From assembly GCA_035772785.1 (NCBI GenBank), contig JAOCPU010000105.1, positions 1 to 35,377 on the forward strand: a stretch of DNA of 35,377 nt. The letters are read 5' to 3'. Made by a program: the position numbers and the translations under genes. Positions 1-10,879 of the stretch are shown one piece after another (position 1 is the stretch's first letter; every line of letters begins with the position of its first letter). The notes beneath the pieces are model-generated. The model was not told the DNA's origin and made no database searches. It saw only the letters and a program-made list of their open reading frames with translations. The stretch is from Phlebiopsis flavidoalba (taxonomy: Eukaryota; Basidiomycota; Agaricomycetes; Polyporales; Phanerochaetaceae).

Positions 1-258
1 ACTTTCTGTTTGCAAATTCACTACCACATTTCTAGTTACCCTTTTCAATTAAAAATCTTGCTTATATCCAAAACAACACACTCAGAGAAAGAGTTGAATT
101 TCTCACACGATCCGACTGAACATTAAACCGATTGTTCAATACAAGTCTTCTGCTTGTAAGTACACATTTGAGAATCCATCCAGGGAGCTTTCTAAAGCCA
201 GAGTGTAACAACTCAAGCCCAACGAAGCTTGGAGTCTTAAAATCTCCCCTTCCAATTG

Positions 259-297
259 AACAACTGTGATAGCCCGGCGTAGCGGCCCGGTGAACCA
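259..297 (+). repeat. LTR-terminus-like repeat, copy 1
   Basis: A stretch beginning AACAACTGTGATAGCC and continuing into a G+C-rich GGCCCGG block recurs at 30541-30575 in the same orientation. The TGTGATAGCC start would suit the 5' end of an LTR. Here it sits where the minus-strand RecQ-like reading frame loses similarity, so it may mark an insertion that truncated that gene. Only about 35 bases match, so its identity as an LTR is inferred. Confidence 0.35.
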
Positions 298-364
298 CAG
301 CAGATAAAATCCCCCCCTTAGAGTCCAGAGCATCTGTGCTGAGCTCTTCAAGCTCATTCCATCA

Positions 365-768
365 GTCTCGCCTCTCTAAGACCCGACACTATCTGGCACG
401 ACATCGCAGCAAACTCAACATGTCAGAGCGGCGGAGAGGGCAATGACAGGGGTACCACGAGGGAGAAACGCACGCGCAATTCTGATTGACTGATATTTCT
501 TATGAAAATCTGCGCCCCAGTGTGAGATACAGTGCGCTTCATCGACAACTATTGAGAGAACTTGTCGCGTAAATTGGGGATTTCATAGCAGGAGTTTTAC
601 GAATGCCGGGGACTGGAGCATCTCTGGTGATGTGATGACAATTCGATATTTTCCAGCGAGTATGTCATGCACAGCTTCAGATGTCAGCCCACCGTTCTGA
701 TTGTGAAGGGCTATTGCCGGTAGGCTGAATTCGTCACAAAATGTCTTAACCTGGATCATATTCATATG
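365..768 (-). pseudogene. RecQ-family DNA helicase fragment (DEAH box), decayed
   Basis: On the minus strand, starting near 765, the frame reads through NMIQVKTFCDEFSLPAIALH and an ITSPEML motif. After one TGA at 583-585 it continues in the same frame with VVDEAHCISHWGADF, the DEAH-box motif II of RecQ-type helicases, and FLPRGTPVIALSAALT, motif III. The order and spacing fit the RecQ-like helicase genes that are repeated in many Agaricomycete genomes. The stop falls where an Arg codon would be expected, and a single C-to-T change (CGA to TGA) explains it. Further stops appear past motif III (below about 415), and the LTR-like repeat near 297 ends the similarity. The N-terminal Walker A part and the C-terminal helicase half are absent. 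This is a fragment and is unlikely to be functional. RecQ enzymes unwind DNA 3' to 5'; many fungal copies are thought to travel with repeats. Confidence 0.8.
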
Positions 769-1376
769 GCATTATAATAAAAACTACAAGTTTCTGTTGT
801 GGCGTACTATCTTGTCCTCAAGTTGAAGTAATGGTACTATCATAAGCGTGACCGCGTTTTCGATCCAGAGGTGTGGCCCTGCAACAACCGCCGTCTTTTT
901 CTGCTCCTGTTGCTGCCTGAATGACCGTATCGACGCCTTCAATCTGGCCTTGCGTTCCAATCAACTGAAACACTTTATTAGCTGGGCTAGACTGCCCAAA
1001 ACGCAGTCTGCATGCAACAGCCGAGTGCTTCAATGTCATCTTCAGATAGAGACCATCGTTAAATAGGTGGGGGCAGGCTGAATGCTTGAGATCGAGCGGG
1101 GACTGTTCTGACGGCTAGATTGTCAAGAGGTGTAGCGGATTGTAGGCATTGTATACACAGAGACAGAGCAATAGAAAGATGGAATGAGTAGAGGAGGTGA
1201 AGGGTAAAAAATTGAGGTCAAAACTATGACACGATCAAGAGCCGATTGAAGACTCAGCGGCGAGGATCTCAATTGTAGGAGCTGGCTTGCCAGCCTCCTG
1301 AGGTGTTCCTTTCCACCACAACACACCCACCCACAGTGAACAATGGTCGCAGCTCAACTGGCAGCAATGAATTACA
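769..1376. other. No gene recognised; short overlapping ORFs only
   Basis: Two open frames of about 70 codons overlap on opposite strands (818-1039 minus, 848-1066 plus). Neither shows a familiar motif. The segment separates the RecQ fragment from the DUF6589 pseudogene and carries no visible terminal repeats. Confidence 0.5.
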
Positions 1377-4032
1377 TTGAGCATGACTATAACCTACTTT
1401 TCCTGCTACTCTTTGAATCCAGTCTGCTTAGCTCCCCGATATCCTCAATCCCAGCACAGCCACACCTCTCGTTACCCATCTTGGGCACATCCATCCGCAC
1501 ATGCCGACAGAGCTCGTAAACCTCCAACAAGCTCTTATCTCCTAGTCATTCTTGAGGAAGATGAACTTCCTAGCCAATCCACACCTGAGGCTGTGGTCCC
1601 CAATGAGCCTGAAGAGCGGGCTAGACATTATGGCACTTCAGCAAGCCATCTGTGTACTTGACGAACTGAAACTTACGTGGGGAGATTTTGTGGAATATAT
1701 CTTGGATCCACAATACAAGCAAGGCGTACTCCGATGGAAGGGGCTTCTTCAAAGACAAGGCCCAAGTTCAACGAGTTCTAAAACACTGGTCAGCATAGAC
1801 AAACAGTATCAGCGGGAGGAATACTGTACAAGAGTGGGTGATGAGTTGGGTCTGCCGTAGAATGAATCAACGAGGGCCAAGCCTGCAACAAAAGATGGGT
1901 TTTCTCTAGTCTCGTCGCTCCATGACTGTGGACGAGAGCTTTAAAAATCTCACAGTTCAACTTCGGCATGATGTCGCTTTACACGCAACTCGAAAGATTA
2001 TGTCCCACCTTTCTACGCATAACACACACTTTCAGTATACCACCACACGACAGCTACGGCTGATGACAAAAATGCTCCCCCTGGCACGTAAAAGTATTGT
2101 AAGCAACAGCATTGATGGAAACTACTCAGCGTATTTGTGCTGCAACACTCGATCTTCTAGGCAAACGTCAGCCAGCTCAACAGCTATAAAAAACAAGTCT
2201 TTGGTCTCTATACATATGCCTCTGGAGGTTTCCGTCAGATGATTGCCATGATGAATACGATGGGCATGTGTAGCAGCTATCAGACCTTGGCTGGTACACG
2301 CAAACACTTCCGGAGCCCTAAACTTTCGAAGCAATGGCCAAACAGTGACTCAGATGAATAGCAGCAAAACCAAGCCTACCTAACGTACTCAAACTGGACG
2401 CCGATGGTACCGCGCCAACCTTAGGAGAGATAAACTCGGATGAGGAGCCCGACGTGGATAATAGTAACAGAGAGCAGGAGAGTAGACATGCGCCTACTTT
2501 TTCTACACGTTAGCTAGTGAGTCGAATTATGGCTTAGAGAGCAGCTTCAATACTCACAGAAACATATTATTGATATGATGGTTTGATACAGACTCATCCC
2601 CACTCGCAGCGAAGCAAACGACGCCAGCGCTCCTGTTAGAAAGTACTCGTTTAGCAACACTTCTTGGGCTAGACTCGATTTGCACTTTTGGTCTTCTTCG
2701 AACCGTTTTGCTTGCGCAAAGGCTCCGCATCAAACGAATGGTTCACGAGCAACCTGTGGAAACATGTCTACAATAACAATCAACTTTTATGCGATGTACG
2801 ACGAAAGAACAAACTTTGGGATACACCGATTTAATGGAAAACGGTACATGTGCCACCGTATTTCCGCTATATAACATCACCACAGATGACCTGAAGATTT
2901 CAGATCTCGTCATAAGTCAAGACCGCGCTCCACTACTTACCACCCGGAATGTACATCTGTTGACAGATGAAAACACCCTCTATCGGTCAGTACATTGTAC
3001 ACACCATCTTGCGCATATTTCTGGACTTCGGTGGTCCAGGATTTGCTCGTTTCCGCAATAAGATCGTTGCAGCACAACTATTTACTGCAGACCGGATTCC
3101 TGTGCACAAGACAAAGGTTAGCCCATTATACCAGGCATGGCCATTGATGAGTCGTCAAACACCAGAAATGCGCAAGTCATTGACACAATATGCAATGAAC
3201 TGAAGTACAATGAACGCGATACAAACCTGATCTCGACAGGCCGAGTCAAGATATATTCAGTGGCCGACCAGTTGTCAATTTCGGCGAGAGCACGTGCAGT
3301 GCACTACAACCGGCGCTTGGCCACAACAGTCTCACATTCATCGCCTACCTCGACATTGCCTTCTCACCCTGGTCTATTCCATGGTCAGATGCATTTGTTT
3401 TATGAACTTCTCAACATGCACTAGGGTAACCCAAATTTGGGACCCTCGCAATCCGGGCTCGCTTGTCTTTCACAACGCCGTCCTCAACCGCAAACCAATT
3501 CTGTTGTCCAGCTTACCTCCATACCGCATCTGTTGCGACTTAGCGTTGGTGTCATTGTATGCTCGAGTTCTACACTGTCTAGAGTTGGTGTCAGGACAAG
3601 CGTTGCAAGAGTATATGTGAAGGGGCGCGCTCAATTCGAAACCCTTGAGACTCACGTGGAGTTTATCTATGATTGCTTTGCCAGCGGCGCTCTCGTCGAC
3701 TTGTCACACTCAGCCAGCCGCCGTCGCAAACGCAAACCAGCAGCAAATGAGAGCGAAGAGGATAGAGATAGCCAGGACTTGAACGAGGCAGGATCAGGGC
3801 TAGGTGACATATGGGTATTTGAGAACACAGTACTCTTTCTCCGTGATGCTCTTCTTATCCGTGAGTTTTGCGACGCAATCAAGGTGGGAGACCCCAGAGA
3901 AGATCCTCCTTTCCCTGAAGGTGTTCACCTTTATGTATCGTGGGACGTTCTGCTGGTTGGGCACCAAATACGCATATGAGATGCTCCATCTCATCCATAA
4001 TCTCATGCACATCTGGCCAGCCCCTTTACAAT

Positions 4033-4093
4033 GTGTCTATATCCACTGATTTTTTCAACTATCTCACGAGCTTTGTGCATCCTGACAGCAAAG
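4033..4093 (+). other. Probable intron in the DUF6589 pseudogene (61 nt)
   Basis: It begins GTGTCT after ..WPAPLQ and ends CAAAG, with a CTGAC branch-like site at 4082-4086. Removing it joins HIWPAPLQ to MNNWVVNPTEHHNG in one frame, the order expected for the family. The branch site lies very close to the 3' end, which is short but possible for fungi. Confidence 0.6.
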
Positions 4094-4188
4094 CAATTAT
4101 GAACAACTGGGTAGTAAATCCCACAGAACACCATAACGGCTTTATTTCCATTAATCTCATGCAGGAGCACATGGATCTGTATATCAAG

Positions 4189-4240
4189 GTCAGCTTATGA
4201 TTCCGCAATCACATTTGGGGTACTGCTGACATATTTTAAG
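4189..4240 (+). other. Probable intron in the DUF6589 pseudogene (52 nt)
   Basis: The sequence runs AAG|GTCAGC ... GCTGAC ... TTTTAAG|ACT. Splicing joins QEHMDLYIK to TIYKAHGSNASWEWL without a frame change and removes the TGA at 4198-4200. Size, 5' GT, CTGAC branch and 3' AG all fit basidiomycete introns. Confidence 0.75.
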
Positions 4241-4813
4241 ACTATCTATAAAGCGCATGGGAGCAATGCCTCCTGGGAATGGCTTGAAATAATTGCCCCT
4301 TGCATTACGCAACTTCGGAACCTCTCTCATCAGATGCAACAGGCGTTTGGTTCCTACCAAGGGAGTAAGCATGCCCCTCCTGACCTTTCAAAGGACATCT
4401 CTGCGCTGATGGACTCCATGCGCGAGCACAACGTCTATGTTGCCAAAGCCTGGTCGACAAATCGAAGGCGACAATGCAATGGTGCCGAATGTTATTGCTG
4501 TGGGTGCGATACAAATCCTGGGGCCATTATCCGAATATAATGAACTCTTCGAACAACTACGGCTTCGGTGCCGCCTGTGTCCCTTAGTCGGCAATCCCTT
4601 CCCCTTCCCCGGCAGCTATCTAGCATCCTGGAGAGCCCTCTTTCCTTCTTTGCAAGCCCCTTTCCTGGCAGCTCTCCAGTCCCGGATATCTCTCTTTCCG
4701 CCTCCCCAATCCCTCTTTTCTAGCAACTTGGCAGCCTCAGATGCAGCTTCGTTCTCCCTCTCCCCTAAATGATGATATATTAGACTCTTTTGCAAGCTTA
4801 TACAAGCCACAGC

Positions 4814-5110
4814 AAGTTGAAAACCGGCTCCGCAGAAGTGCTTACCAGTCTTAAAGATGACTCCGCAGCAGATGGCAGCGACACCTCATCCTCAACTGAA
4901 GACAGCGATGTGTTTTGATGAAGACAATGGCTACCAATAGGAGACGATTTGTCTGATAACTCCTGGGGTAGCAAAAGTGTAGATGAAGCTTTTGAGGACG
5001 AGAATTCTGGTCAGAGGCTGAGGAGGACCAGGTTACTGGACCTAGATCTTGATGCCACACAGGTATTTTCGCTGGATTCGGAAGAAGATATTGATATTTA
5101 CATGTACTAG
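4814..5110 (+). pseudogene. Acidic C-terminal tail of the DUF6589 pseudogene
   Basis: One frame reads KLKTGSAEVLTSLKDDSADG, then an Asp/Glu/Ser-rich run and two adjacent stops near 4915. It resumes in the same frame with GDDLSDNSWGSKSVDEAFED and ends SEEDIDIYMY before TAG at 5108-5110. The acidic character and conserved frame suggest this was translated as the C-terminus. The 4560-4800 stretch before it is pyrimidine-rich, with repeated C/T runs. Confidence 0.5.
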
Positions 5111-5621
5111 ACTCTATTTTACCTAAACATTCCGCGTTTGATGTGACGTGGAGAGTATGAGGCAGCGCAGAGCATGAATCTTGAACAACGAGGTGGTAGG
5201 CTGGATGGGTGCTAACGCAACCCCCTGGTTTGAGGACATATTAGCCTAGCCGCCCAGACAAGACGTGTCGACACCCGTCTGCTTTTGGACGGTGCCATTT
5301 TCTAAATGAGAACGGGTCTTGCCAGGCCGGGCGGACCTGGTTAGACAGCCTAGTAAGAAGCCTAGTGAGAAGCCAGAAAAGCTGAATGGACTGGATTGGA
5401 AGCACATTAAAAAGGACTGTCAGAGATTGAAAAAAGTTGATTTAGCCGAAACCATCTCGCACACTGCTCCTTCTTTTATCTATTTAGATGATGTAGTAGA
5501 TAAGCTTAAAGTGATCAACTGTATTATGTAAAGAGATGGCATTTTTCTATTAAATCATTTATTTGAATAAAAAAGAGTTTCCACAAACAAATACTTATTA
5601 AATGACATCAGATTATTTTCA
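5111..5621. other. Unassigned segment with a small Lys-rich ORF (5319-5531, +)
   Basis: The 70-codon plus-strand ORF is Lys-rich (SKKPSEKPEKLNGLDWKHIKK) and then more hydrophobic (TAPSFIYLDDVVDKL). It begins with a methionine but has no context that supports expression. I do not recognise it. The rest of the segment has no visible motif. Confidence 0.3.
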
Positions 5622-5671
5622 ACAACAACAACAACTTTTAACAACAACCAACAACAACAACAACAACAACA
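5622..5671 (+). repeat. CAA-type microsatellite
   Basis: Runs of CAA broken by one TTTTAA-containing interruption and one ACC variant. On the minus strand it encodes a Cys/Leu/Val-rich run in a 77-codon ORF, which is a by-product of the repeat. Confidence 0.85.
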
Positions 5672-5679
5672 ATGTAAAC

Positions 5680-6261
5680 AAACAATACGATAGTTACAAC
5701 TCTGTTGTACTGCACCTATATCTTTGAGAATAGGCACCGCATTCTGTTGATCAAATATTGGGAAAACCCAACAATACCTTAGTTGCAATAACTTTAATGC
5801 TGGACAAGTCCATGAGACAATACTCCACCTGAGTCATGATTATTACTGTCTGCTTCTATCAAATGCATGGCACCTGTTGTACTCAAATTTTGCTATGGAT
5901 AACATGCTCCAAAACGCAATCTTCCATAACTCCAGGTTTTTCCTAGGCTTTTTGGTCTATTGAGGAATGGTTAGAGGTTTTGGAAGTGGTTACAAATGAT
6001 TCATTGTTTATCAATCAGAATGAGTTCAACTGAAGAGTTGGAATGTTGGGAATAAATTTTGAAGTCCACAGCCATTACAACTGGCTCTAGAGTAATGGAC
6101 CAAATTACTATCTGAACCCAAACCACCTTACCCAGAAACAACTTGCCACCTGACATCTGGGCTGAAGCTGCTGCATGACAGGCTAGGGGACATAAAAACC
6201 GAAAGAGCTAAAGAAGCAGCTTGAGTCAACGCAGAATCCAAACTGGCACCCCAAACTCCTA
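5680..6261. other. No gene recognised
   Basis: No frame stays open for long. It may contain upstream sequence of the LINE that is recognisable from about 6.65 kb, but I see no conserved motif. Confidence 0.4.
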
Positions 6262-6870
6262 ATGCTCAAATGCACACAAAGTTCAAACTCTCACAGAGGC
6301 AGTCTTGGTCAGGATGAAACAGAAAGCCAAAATACAAGAAGACCAATGTCAAAACTGCCAACAACACCAGAAACAACACACACGGTAATACAGACAGTCG
6401 TAATGGTTTCTAGCCTCACGGGACTAGAGAAGAAGTCTACTCTCTTGCCATAGACATCTTTGAGGAAGGTCCTGTTGAGTTTGGTAGCAGGTCAAATAAA
6501 GGGCCACATCAGACTCAAGGGTTACAACCTTCACAAGGCAAATACGATGCCAACGAAAACCTTGCAAACCTGCACACCCCCACAAAGATAGAAGGTAACA
6601 GGAGCACACAACTCCAGAGTCAACCAAACTTAAACCCACCAATATCACGCACCACAAGAAACGCATTAGAGCCACACTCAAAATGGCCTCACTCAATATG
6701 CGGGAATGCTTAGGCATAGATGCACCAAGTAAACAAAATAGCAACTAATAAACCAACTAGTCAGAAACAAGCACATAGGAATACTTGTGCTGCAGAAAAC
6801 CCATCTTGACGACTCATACATGAGCAATATCTGTGACCTCTATGGAAAGCGATTCCTTATCATTTGGTCC
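6262..6870 (+). pseudogene. LINE 5' part: end of ORF1 or start of ORF2, APE endonuclease N-terminus
   Basis: From 6662 the plus strand reads RATLKMASLNMRECLG, the usual first strand of a LINE APE-type endonuclease. After some stops it reads IGILVLQKTHLDDSYMSNIC and DLYGKRFLIIWS, the second motif and following helix. In active enzymes the motif is QETHL with catalytic Glu; here the codon at 6796-6798 is AAA (Lys), one G-to-A step from GAA. Stops near 6745-6770 also disable it. The upstream Gln/Asn/Thr-rich frames from 6262 have the composition of a LINE ORF1 end or linker but no clear motif. Similarity stops at about 6870; the expected next residues of the endonuclease are found inverted at 13593 and below. 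The reading is of a Tad/I-like fungal LINE. Confidence 0.75.
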
Positions 6871-6927
6871 CACATTGTCTGGTTGGCGCCCAAACACAGC
6901 GCCTTACAGGCCCAAAATATTGTAAAG

Positions 6928-7184
6928 CACTACGCTAAAGTTCTGCACAGATCTACCTACAAGTCGATCTGGATCTATATCTGCAGGTATTCCCAATTCT
7001 GAAGGCACTTCGTGGCTTGATCCCTGACCTGGATCTGCCAGGTATCCTGGGCCACAGGTGATCTGTATCTGCGGGTCAGATTTACCTACAAATCACAGGT
7101 AACCTACAGATCATACCTGTGCCAATGCCATGTCAGTGATGTGTTGTGATTTAATGCCAAATAGATACATATATATATACAGTA
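6928..7184 (+). repeat. Foldback left arm, outer segment
   Basis: It matches the reverse complement of about 11411-11175, including the shared block GTGATTTAATGCCAAATA near the inner end. It is rich in CTGCAGGTA and AGATC motifs in both orientations. It is interrupted at 7184/7185 by the pogo element. Confidence 0.8.
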
Positions 7185-7222
7185 TTGGACCGGTCCTTGC
7201 ATTACACCACCGGTCCTTGCAT
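7185..7222 (+). repeat. Pogo left TIR with tandem duplicate
   Basis: TTGGACCGGTCCTTGCAT is followed, 20 bases later, by a second ACCGGTCCTTGCAT (7209-7222). The right end has one copy at the terminus and continues like the second left copy (..TTGCATCA). This suggests a 20 bp tandem duplication at the left tip. Confidence 0.85.
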
Positions 7223-7697
7223 CAAGTGACTTTTTATCTCCGGGATCGCTGTATTTTCGCTTCAATTTTAATCCATGTATACATTGCTATGACTTGTCAA
7301 CAAGAATGTGTATGTAATTTTGCGGGAAATTCTACGTGAAGATACAAGTCATGGAATTTTGTCGACCGTCCATCAAGGCCTTGAAACAATGTGGACATAA
7401 GATAGCTGACCCCGCCACATACCCCAGAGCACAGTAACGGCCCCAAAATTATTTTGCCATGTTTTGAGATGTCATAAATCCTATTAAAAAACTCTGGGAA
7501 GTATAGCATCCAGAATATATGAATGCGAATTGTTATGCTGAGGAGCGAGCTCAACGAGCGTGATGGAGCAGAGCGCTTAGCAAAGGTGTCTAAATATGGT
7601 AGTCACGCTGATTGGTGGTGCAGTGCCAGCTGGGTGACGGCAAAGCCTTGTCGCTTTTACAGCACGCCTTCCTCTTGCACTTGCAAATAGAGCTGCT

Positions 7698-10053
7698 ATG
7701 ACAGGAAAATCACTCTCCGTGTCTGCCAAGAAAGCTACTCAACGCCGTCCTCACCAACGAGAAACTTGCCGCAGCATTAGACCACTGGCAGCCAAGAACA
7801 ACTCAAGCCCAGTGATGTTCCGAAAAGAAAGCATTTGGAAGATTGCTGAAGAGCACGGCGTGCACTACAGTACCCTGAACCATCTCACGAAGAGTGGACA
7901 AACTATCAGTGCTTTCAATACCCACAAGCAGCACCTTGAGCCGATCGAAGAGCAAGCTCTTGTAGACTTCATCTTAGAGTTTTCCGACAGAGCATGTCCT
8001 CCAGCACATGACGAGGTCAGGAAGCTCGCAAATGAGATCATGGCGGGGCATCTATCTAACGGAAATGGTGACACTGTGACACCCGAAGCTCCAAGCACGG
8101 TTGGGAAGAATTGGGTTGATCGGTTTCTCAAGCGACACCATGATAAGCTTCAGACGCATTGGATTGTAAACCTCTAGATACCGTTCGCGCACTGTGCGCT
8201 GAATCCTAAGGATTCTTGAGCACTGGTTCCATGAAATATTAGAGAAGCGATACGTTGGGAGGTTTTCTTCTTACCCCGAAACCAACACGTTACACGTTTG
8301 GATGAAAGCGGTTTCCCGCCTGCCTGAGGTCCACACAAAAACGGGCGCGTCATTGGAAGGCGAGGCAATCGGATTCAGCACAACAACAAGGCATGGCAAA
8401 TAAAGAAAACACGACGACTGTTCTTGTTCCGATCTGTGCAAATGGGACTGCACTTAAACCGCTCATTATTTTCAAGGCAAAGAGCTTTTCGTATAGCTGG
8501 AACGACAACAACTGTTGCTGAAGCAATCGCAGTCCCACGTTTGCGTATTCCGATAAAGGGTGGACCCCATGATGGCGAAAATTGCGCGGCAAGCTGGCTC
8601 ATTGATGACTTTGAGAAGCAGACTCTTTTCAACAAGAGAAGGCAAATGGAGCTCCACGGGCTCTCTTCGTTGATGGACACGGTTCACACTACCCGAAGAA
8701 GCTCCTGGACTATGCAACAGAGCTCAACATTACTATCTTCGGCTACCCCACCACATTGCACCCATGCACTAGACAATGGCCTGCGCCAGTTGATGTGCTT
8801 GTTTCGGACGTATGAAGGATGTATTCAGTGAAGAAGTCGAGCTCTTCAAAGAGAATCAACGGTCGTGGGCCCCGTGGTGTTGATAAAACCGACTTCGCAC
8901 AAGTTTTTGGCACAGCATATAAACGGGCATTTACAGAGAGTACAATCAAAGCGGGCATTCTCAGAAACTGGAATCTACCCATTTGACCCTCACGCCATCA
9001 ACGCAAGACAGATGAAACCAAGTGAGGCTACATCCATTCAGGGTCCATTTCCGCTTCAAGCACACACTCTCCGTTCAGGCTATTCTAGACACACTGAACA
9101 CTTAGCCTCTGACTTGCATTTGAGTTAGACCCTGACACCTAACACGGCATCTCATAATCAGTCATTGAAGGCCAGAGAACATAGCCCTATTGCAGACACA
9201 AGCATGTTAACTACAGAAGGTGGCCTTGCACTGGAGCCCGATGCACCATCGGAAATCTGTCCCAAAGACTCCGAGCCTCAAGACCTGTCTGTGATGGAGG
9301 AGCTCGCAGCTGCGATTGGGGACTCACCTTACAAATCCCCAGATCGAATTCGCCGTGCAGTCGTCAGCACATTGATGATATCGAAGACGGGACAAGGACT
9401 CATTGATCGGACACACATGACGTCCAATTACCCGATCCCAATGCCCCAGTTCTTTGAGCAAACAACACCCAGAGCTCCATCTTTCAAGGTTGTGAAGAAG
9501 GGATACTTGGAGCACATCCGAGCAACTCTCGAGGAGGGCAGCTATATCTTGCTTGGTGAACAGCGGGAAGCTCTTGAGGCTCAGGGTGCGGCAGCCTCCA
9601 AAAGAAGAAGGACGCTGTAAAGAGGCAAAACGCGCAGCTCTCATGCAAAACTTGTATCTGAAAAAGCTGAACAAAACCCTGCGTGGTCGAGAAAAAAAGA
9701 AGAAGTCAGATAGATCAAAGCTTTTTGTGGATGGAAAGGGGAAGGTGCTGAATGACCTAGCATTCAAGCAGCTTATTGCGGAACAGCATGCACGGAAACT
9801 GCAAAAGGAAGCCGCTCGGCAGGCCTCTGCGGAAAAGCGAGCTAAAGCCAAAGCATCTAAGGAGATGCTCGACACTCTTATAGCAGCGCATGCTTGCAGA
9901 TCATGCAGCAGAAGTGGAGGCGTGGTTGGCGGAGTGTGCACGTCTACGCAAAGAAGGGACATTGGTCAAGAACTTACCAAAGAAGCCTCGGAAGCCGTTT
10001 TGAAACCGAAGCTCGATGATGGTCGTGTCCAAGCTGGCGAGCACAAAGGATGA
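7698..10053 (+). pseudogene. Pogo-type DDE transposase, degenerate
   Basis: The first block (7698-8177, 159 codons) has the two expected DNA-binding parts: a psq-like helix-turn-helix (SIWKIAEEHGVHYSTLNH, residues about 48-65) and a CENP-B/Tc5-type domain (LEPIEEQALVDFILEFSDRA to NWVDRFLKRH). It ends at a TAG. The DDE catalytic domain follows in shifting frames: LDESGFP with the first Asp at 8301-8303, TTVLVPICANGTALKPLIIF, LFVDGHGSHY with the second Asp at 8672-8674, and PVDVLV with the third Asp near 8792. FSETGIYPFDPHAIN at about 8960 closes the domain. The three catalytic Asp codons survive although stops and at least three frameshifts lie between them. The C-terminal part (9165-9620, then 9553-10053 in another frame) is a Lys/Arg/Ala-rich, coiled-coil-like tail. 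Active enzymes cut and paste the element at TA. This copy cannot make a full protein. Confidence 0.85.
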
Positions 10054-10220
10054 TGACGTTGATTATGGGGACCTGCTCTGAGCCATGACATTGAGAGCGA
10101 GACGATCTTTTCCCCTGGTGAGGAGAGCGATGGAGACGAAGAGATGCAAGATGTGTGACCGGTGAGTGACACAGTAGCTGCCTCAGTGAGGTTCACACAT
10201 CATCACACTTCGTCACAGAT

Positions 10221-10238
10221 GATGCAAAGGACCGGTTT
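10221..10238 (-). repeat. Pogo subterminal copy of the TIR motif
   Basis: GATGCAAAGGACCGGT repeats the core of the terminal inverted repeat about 200 bases inside the right end, with one extra A. It is plausibly a second transposase-binding site; this is inferred from position only. Confidence 0.6.
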
Positions 10239-10424
10239 ATGCACGCACAAATGAAGCCTCACCGTCAAATCATGTCCCAATGCATTTGTTCCCTTTCAAA
10301 ATACCTCTCAAATATTCTAGAATAGCACTATAGCATACATCTACCTATAAAACAAAACCGGTTTTACGATAGGACTCGAGTTGAGCCCAGGATGCGATTC
10401 CCCCCCTACATGGCCAAGTACCTG

Positions 10425-10442
10425 ATGCAAGGACCGGTCCAA
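10425..10442 (-). repeat. Pogo right TIR
   Basis: ATGCAAGGACCGGTCCAA is the exact inverse of the first 18 bases of the element and is followed by the TA duplication. Confidence 0.85.
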
Positions 10443-10755
10443 TACTATATTGTTTTTATACTTTATATGGTCTGTGATCAATTTCGAATATATTTGCTTG
10501 CTCTAATAAGGCTTGACAATGCTTTTATCACTCTTTAGATATCAAAGTCAATCTCTCAGCACTTACTTGAATACTGATGCTAAAGCAGTTTAAATATCAC
10601 ATATCATTTGTATATATAATACATAGTATTGAATGAAACAATTGCTGACTGCAGTTATATATATTAAGTCGATTTATAATTCTGTTTTGACTATATATTA
10701 TGCTATAATACCATGATTTATGAGTTACAAAAATACTTGCAGATTACTATAACTG
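10443..10755 (+). repeat. Foldback left arm, inner segment
   Basis: It aligns with the reverse complement of about 11175-10880 by long shared blocks: ACTTTATATGGTCTGTGATC, CAGCACTTACTTGAATACTG, ATGCTAAAGCAGTTTAA, AGTTATATATATTAAGTC and CATGATTTATGAGTT. By eye the arms agree at most positions, with small indels. It is A+T-rich and has no reading frame. Confidence 0.85.
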
Positions 10756-10879
10756 CAGGTATTGATGACAGGTCTACCTGCAGATATAGTGATCTGTAGA
10801 TATAGTGATCTGCAGGTATTTTGACCTGTAGGTGCTTTGACCTGCAGATCCAAGTCTGCCATGAGCAATTTCAAACAGG
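10756..10879. repeat. Foldback spacer with CTGCAG-motif array
   Basis: The spacer between the arms holds several close variants of GATCTGCAGGTA and TGATCTGTAGATATAG in tandem (about 10756-10860), like those in the outer arms. They resemble clustered binding sites, though no binding protein is known. Confidence 0.6.

Larger units (their letters stand above)
1420..5110 (+). pseudogene. DUF6589-type protein gene, degenerate
   Basis: Consecutive plus-strand frames carry, in the right order, blocks I recognise from DUF6589 proteins of mushrooms. They include a GDFVEYILDP..QGVLRWKG block near 1680-1745, RAPLLTTRNVHLL near 2925, DFGGPGFARF and RIPVHKTKVSPL at 3020-3130, VADQLSISARARAVHYNRR near 3260-3315, WDPRNPGSLVFHNAVLNRKP at 3438-3500, VSLYARVLHCLELVSG near 3550, VFENTVLFLRDALL near 3815-3855, TKYAYEMLHLIHNLMHIWP near 3965-4020, then YKAHGSNASWEWL and SKHAPPDLSKDI after an intron. 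An acidic tail lies at 4814-5110. The frame changes at least six times (about 1620, 2830, 2985, 3135, 3425, 3617 and 3896), usually by one or two bases, and stops occur, so no intact product is possible. The 1860-2680 part matches least well. DUF6589 proteins have no established function and are often multicopy and repeat-associated; a selfish origin is inferred. No flanking inverted repeats were found. Confidence 0.8.
7185..10442 (+). mobile_element. Complete but dead pogo-type (Tc1/mariner superfamily) transposon, 3258 bp
   Basis: It begins TTGGACCGGTCCTTGCAT and ends with the inverse, ATGCAAGGACCGGTCCAA. TA lies just outside on both sides (7183-7184 and 10443-10444), as expected from Tc1/mariner-pogo target duplication. 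The flanks join to restore the foldback arm, which fixes the boundaries. It carries a degenerate transposase on the plus strand. The 7230-7690 part before the coding region has no motif and would hold the promoter and 5' untranslated region. Confidence 0.85.

Noticed and set aside
3437..3979. 180-codon ORF as an intact gene
   Set aside because: Its first part is out of frame relative to family motifs found in another frame; only about 3618-3895 is in the true frame of the DUF6589 pseudogene.
9324..9962. 212-codon minus-strand ORF, the longest in the window
   Set aside because: It is antisense to the Lys/Arg-rich C-terminal part of the pogo transposase; the Phe/Ser/Leu-rich translation is a shadow of that coding strand.
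10350..10372. Palindrome AAAACCGGTTTT as a regulatory site
   Set aside because: It is short, inside a dead transposon and probably chance or related to the CCGGT core of the TIR.
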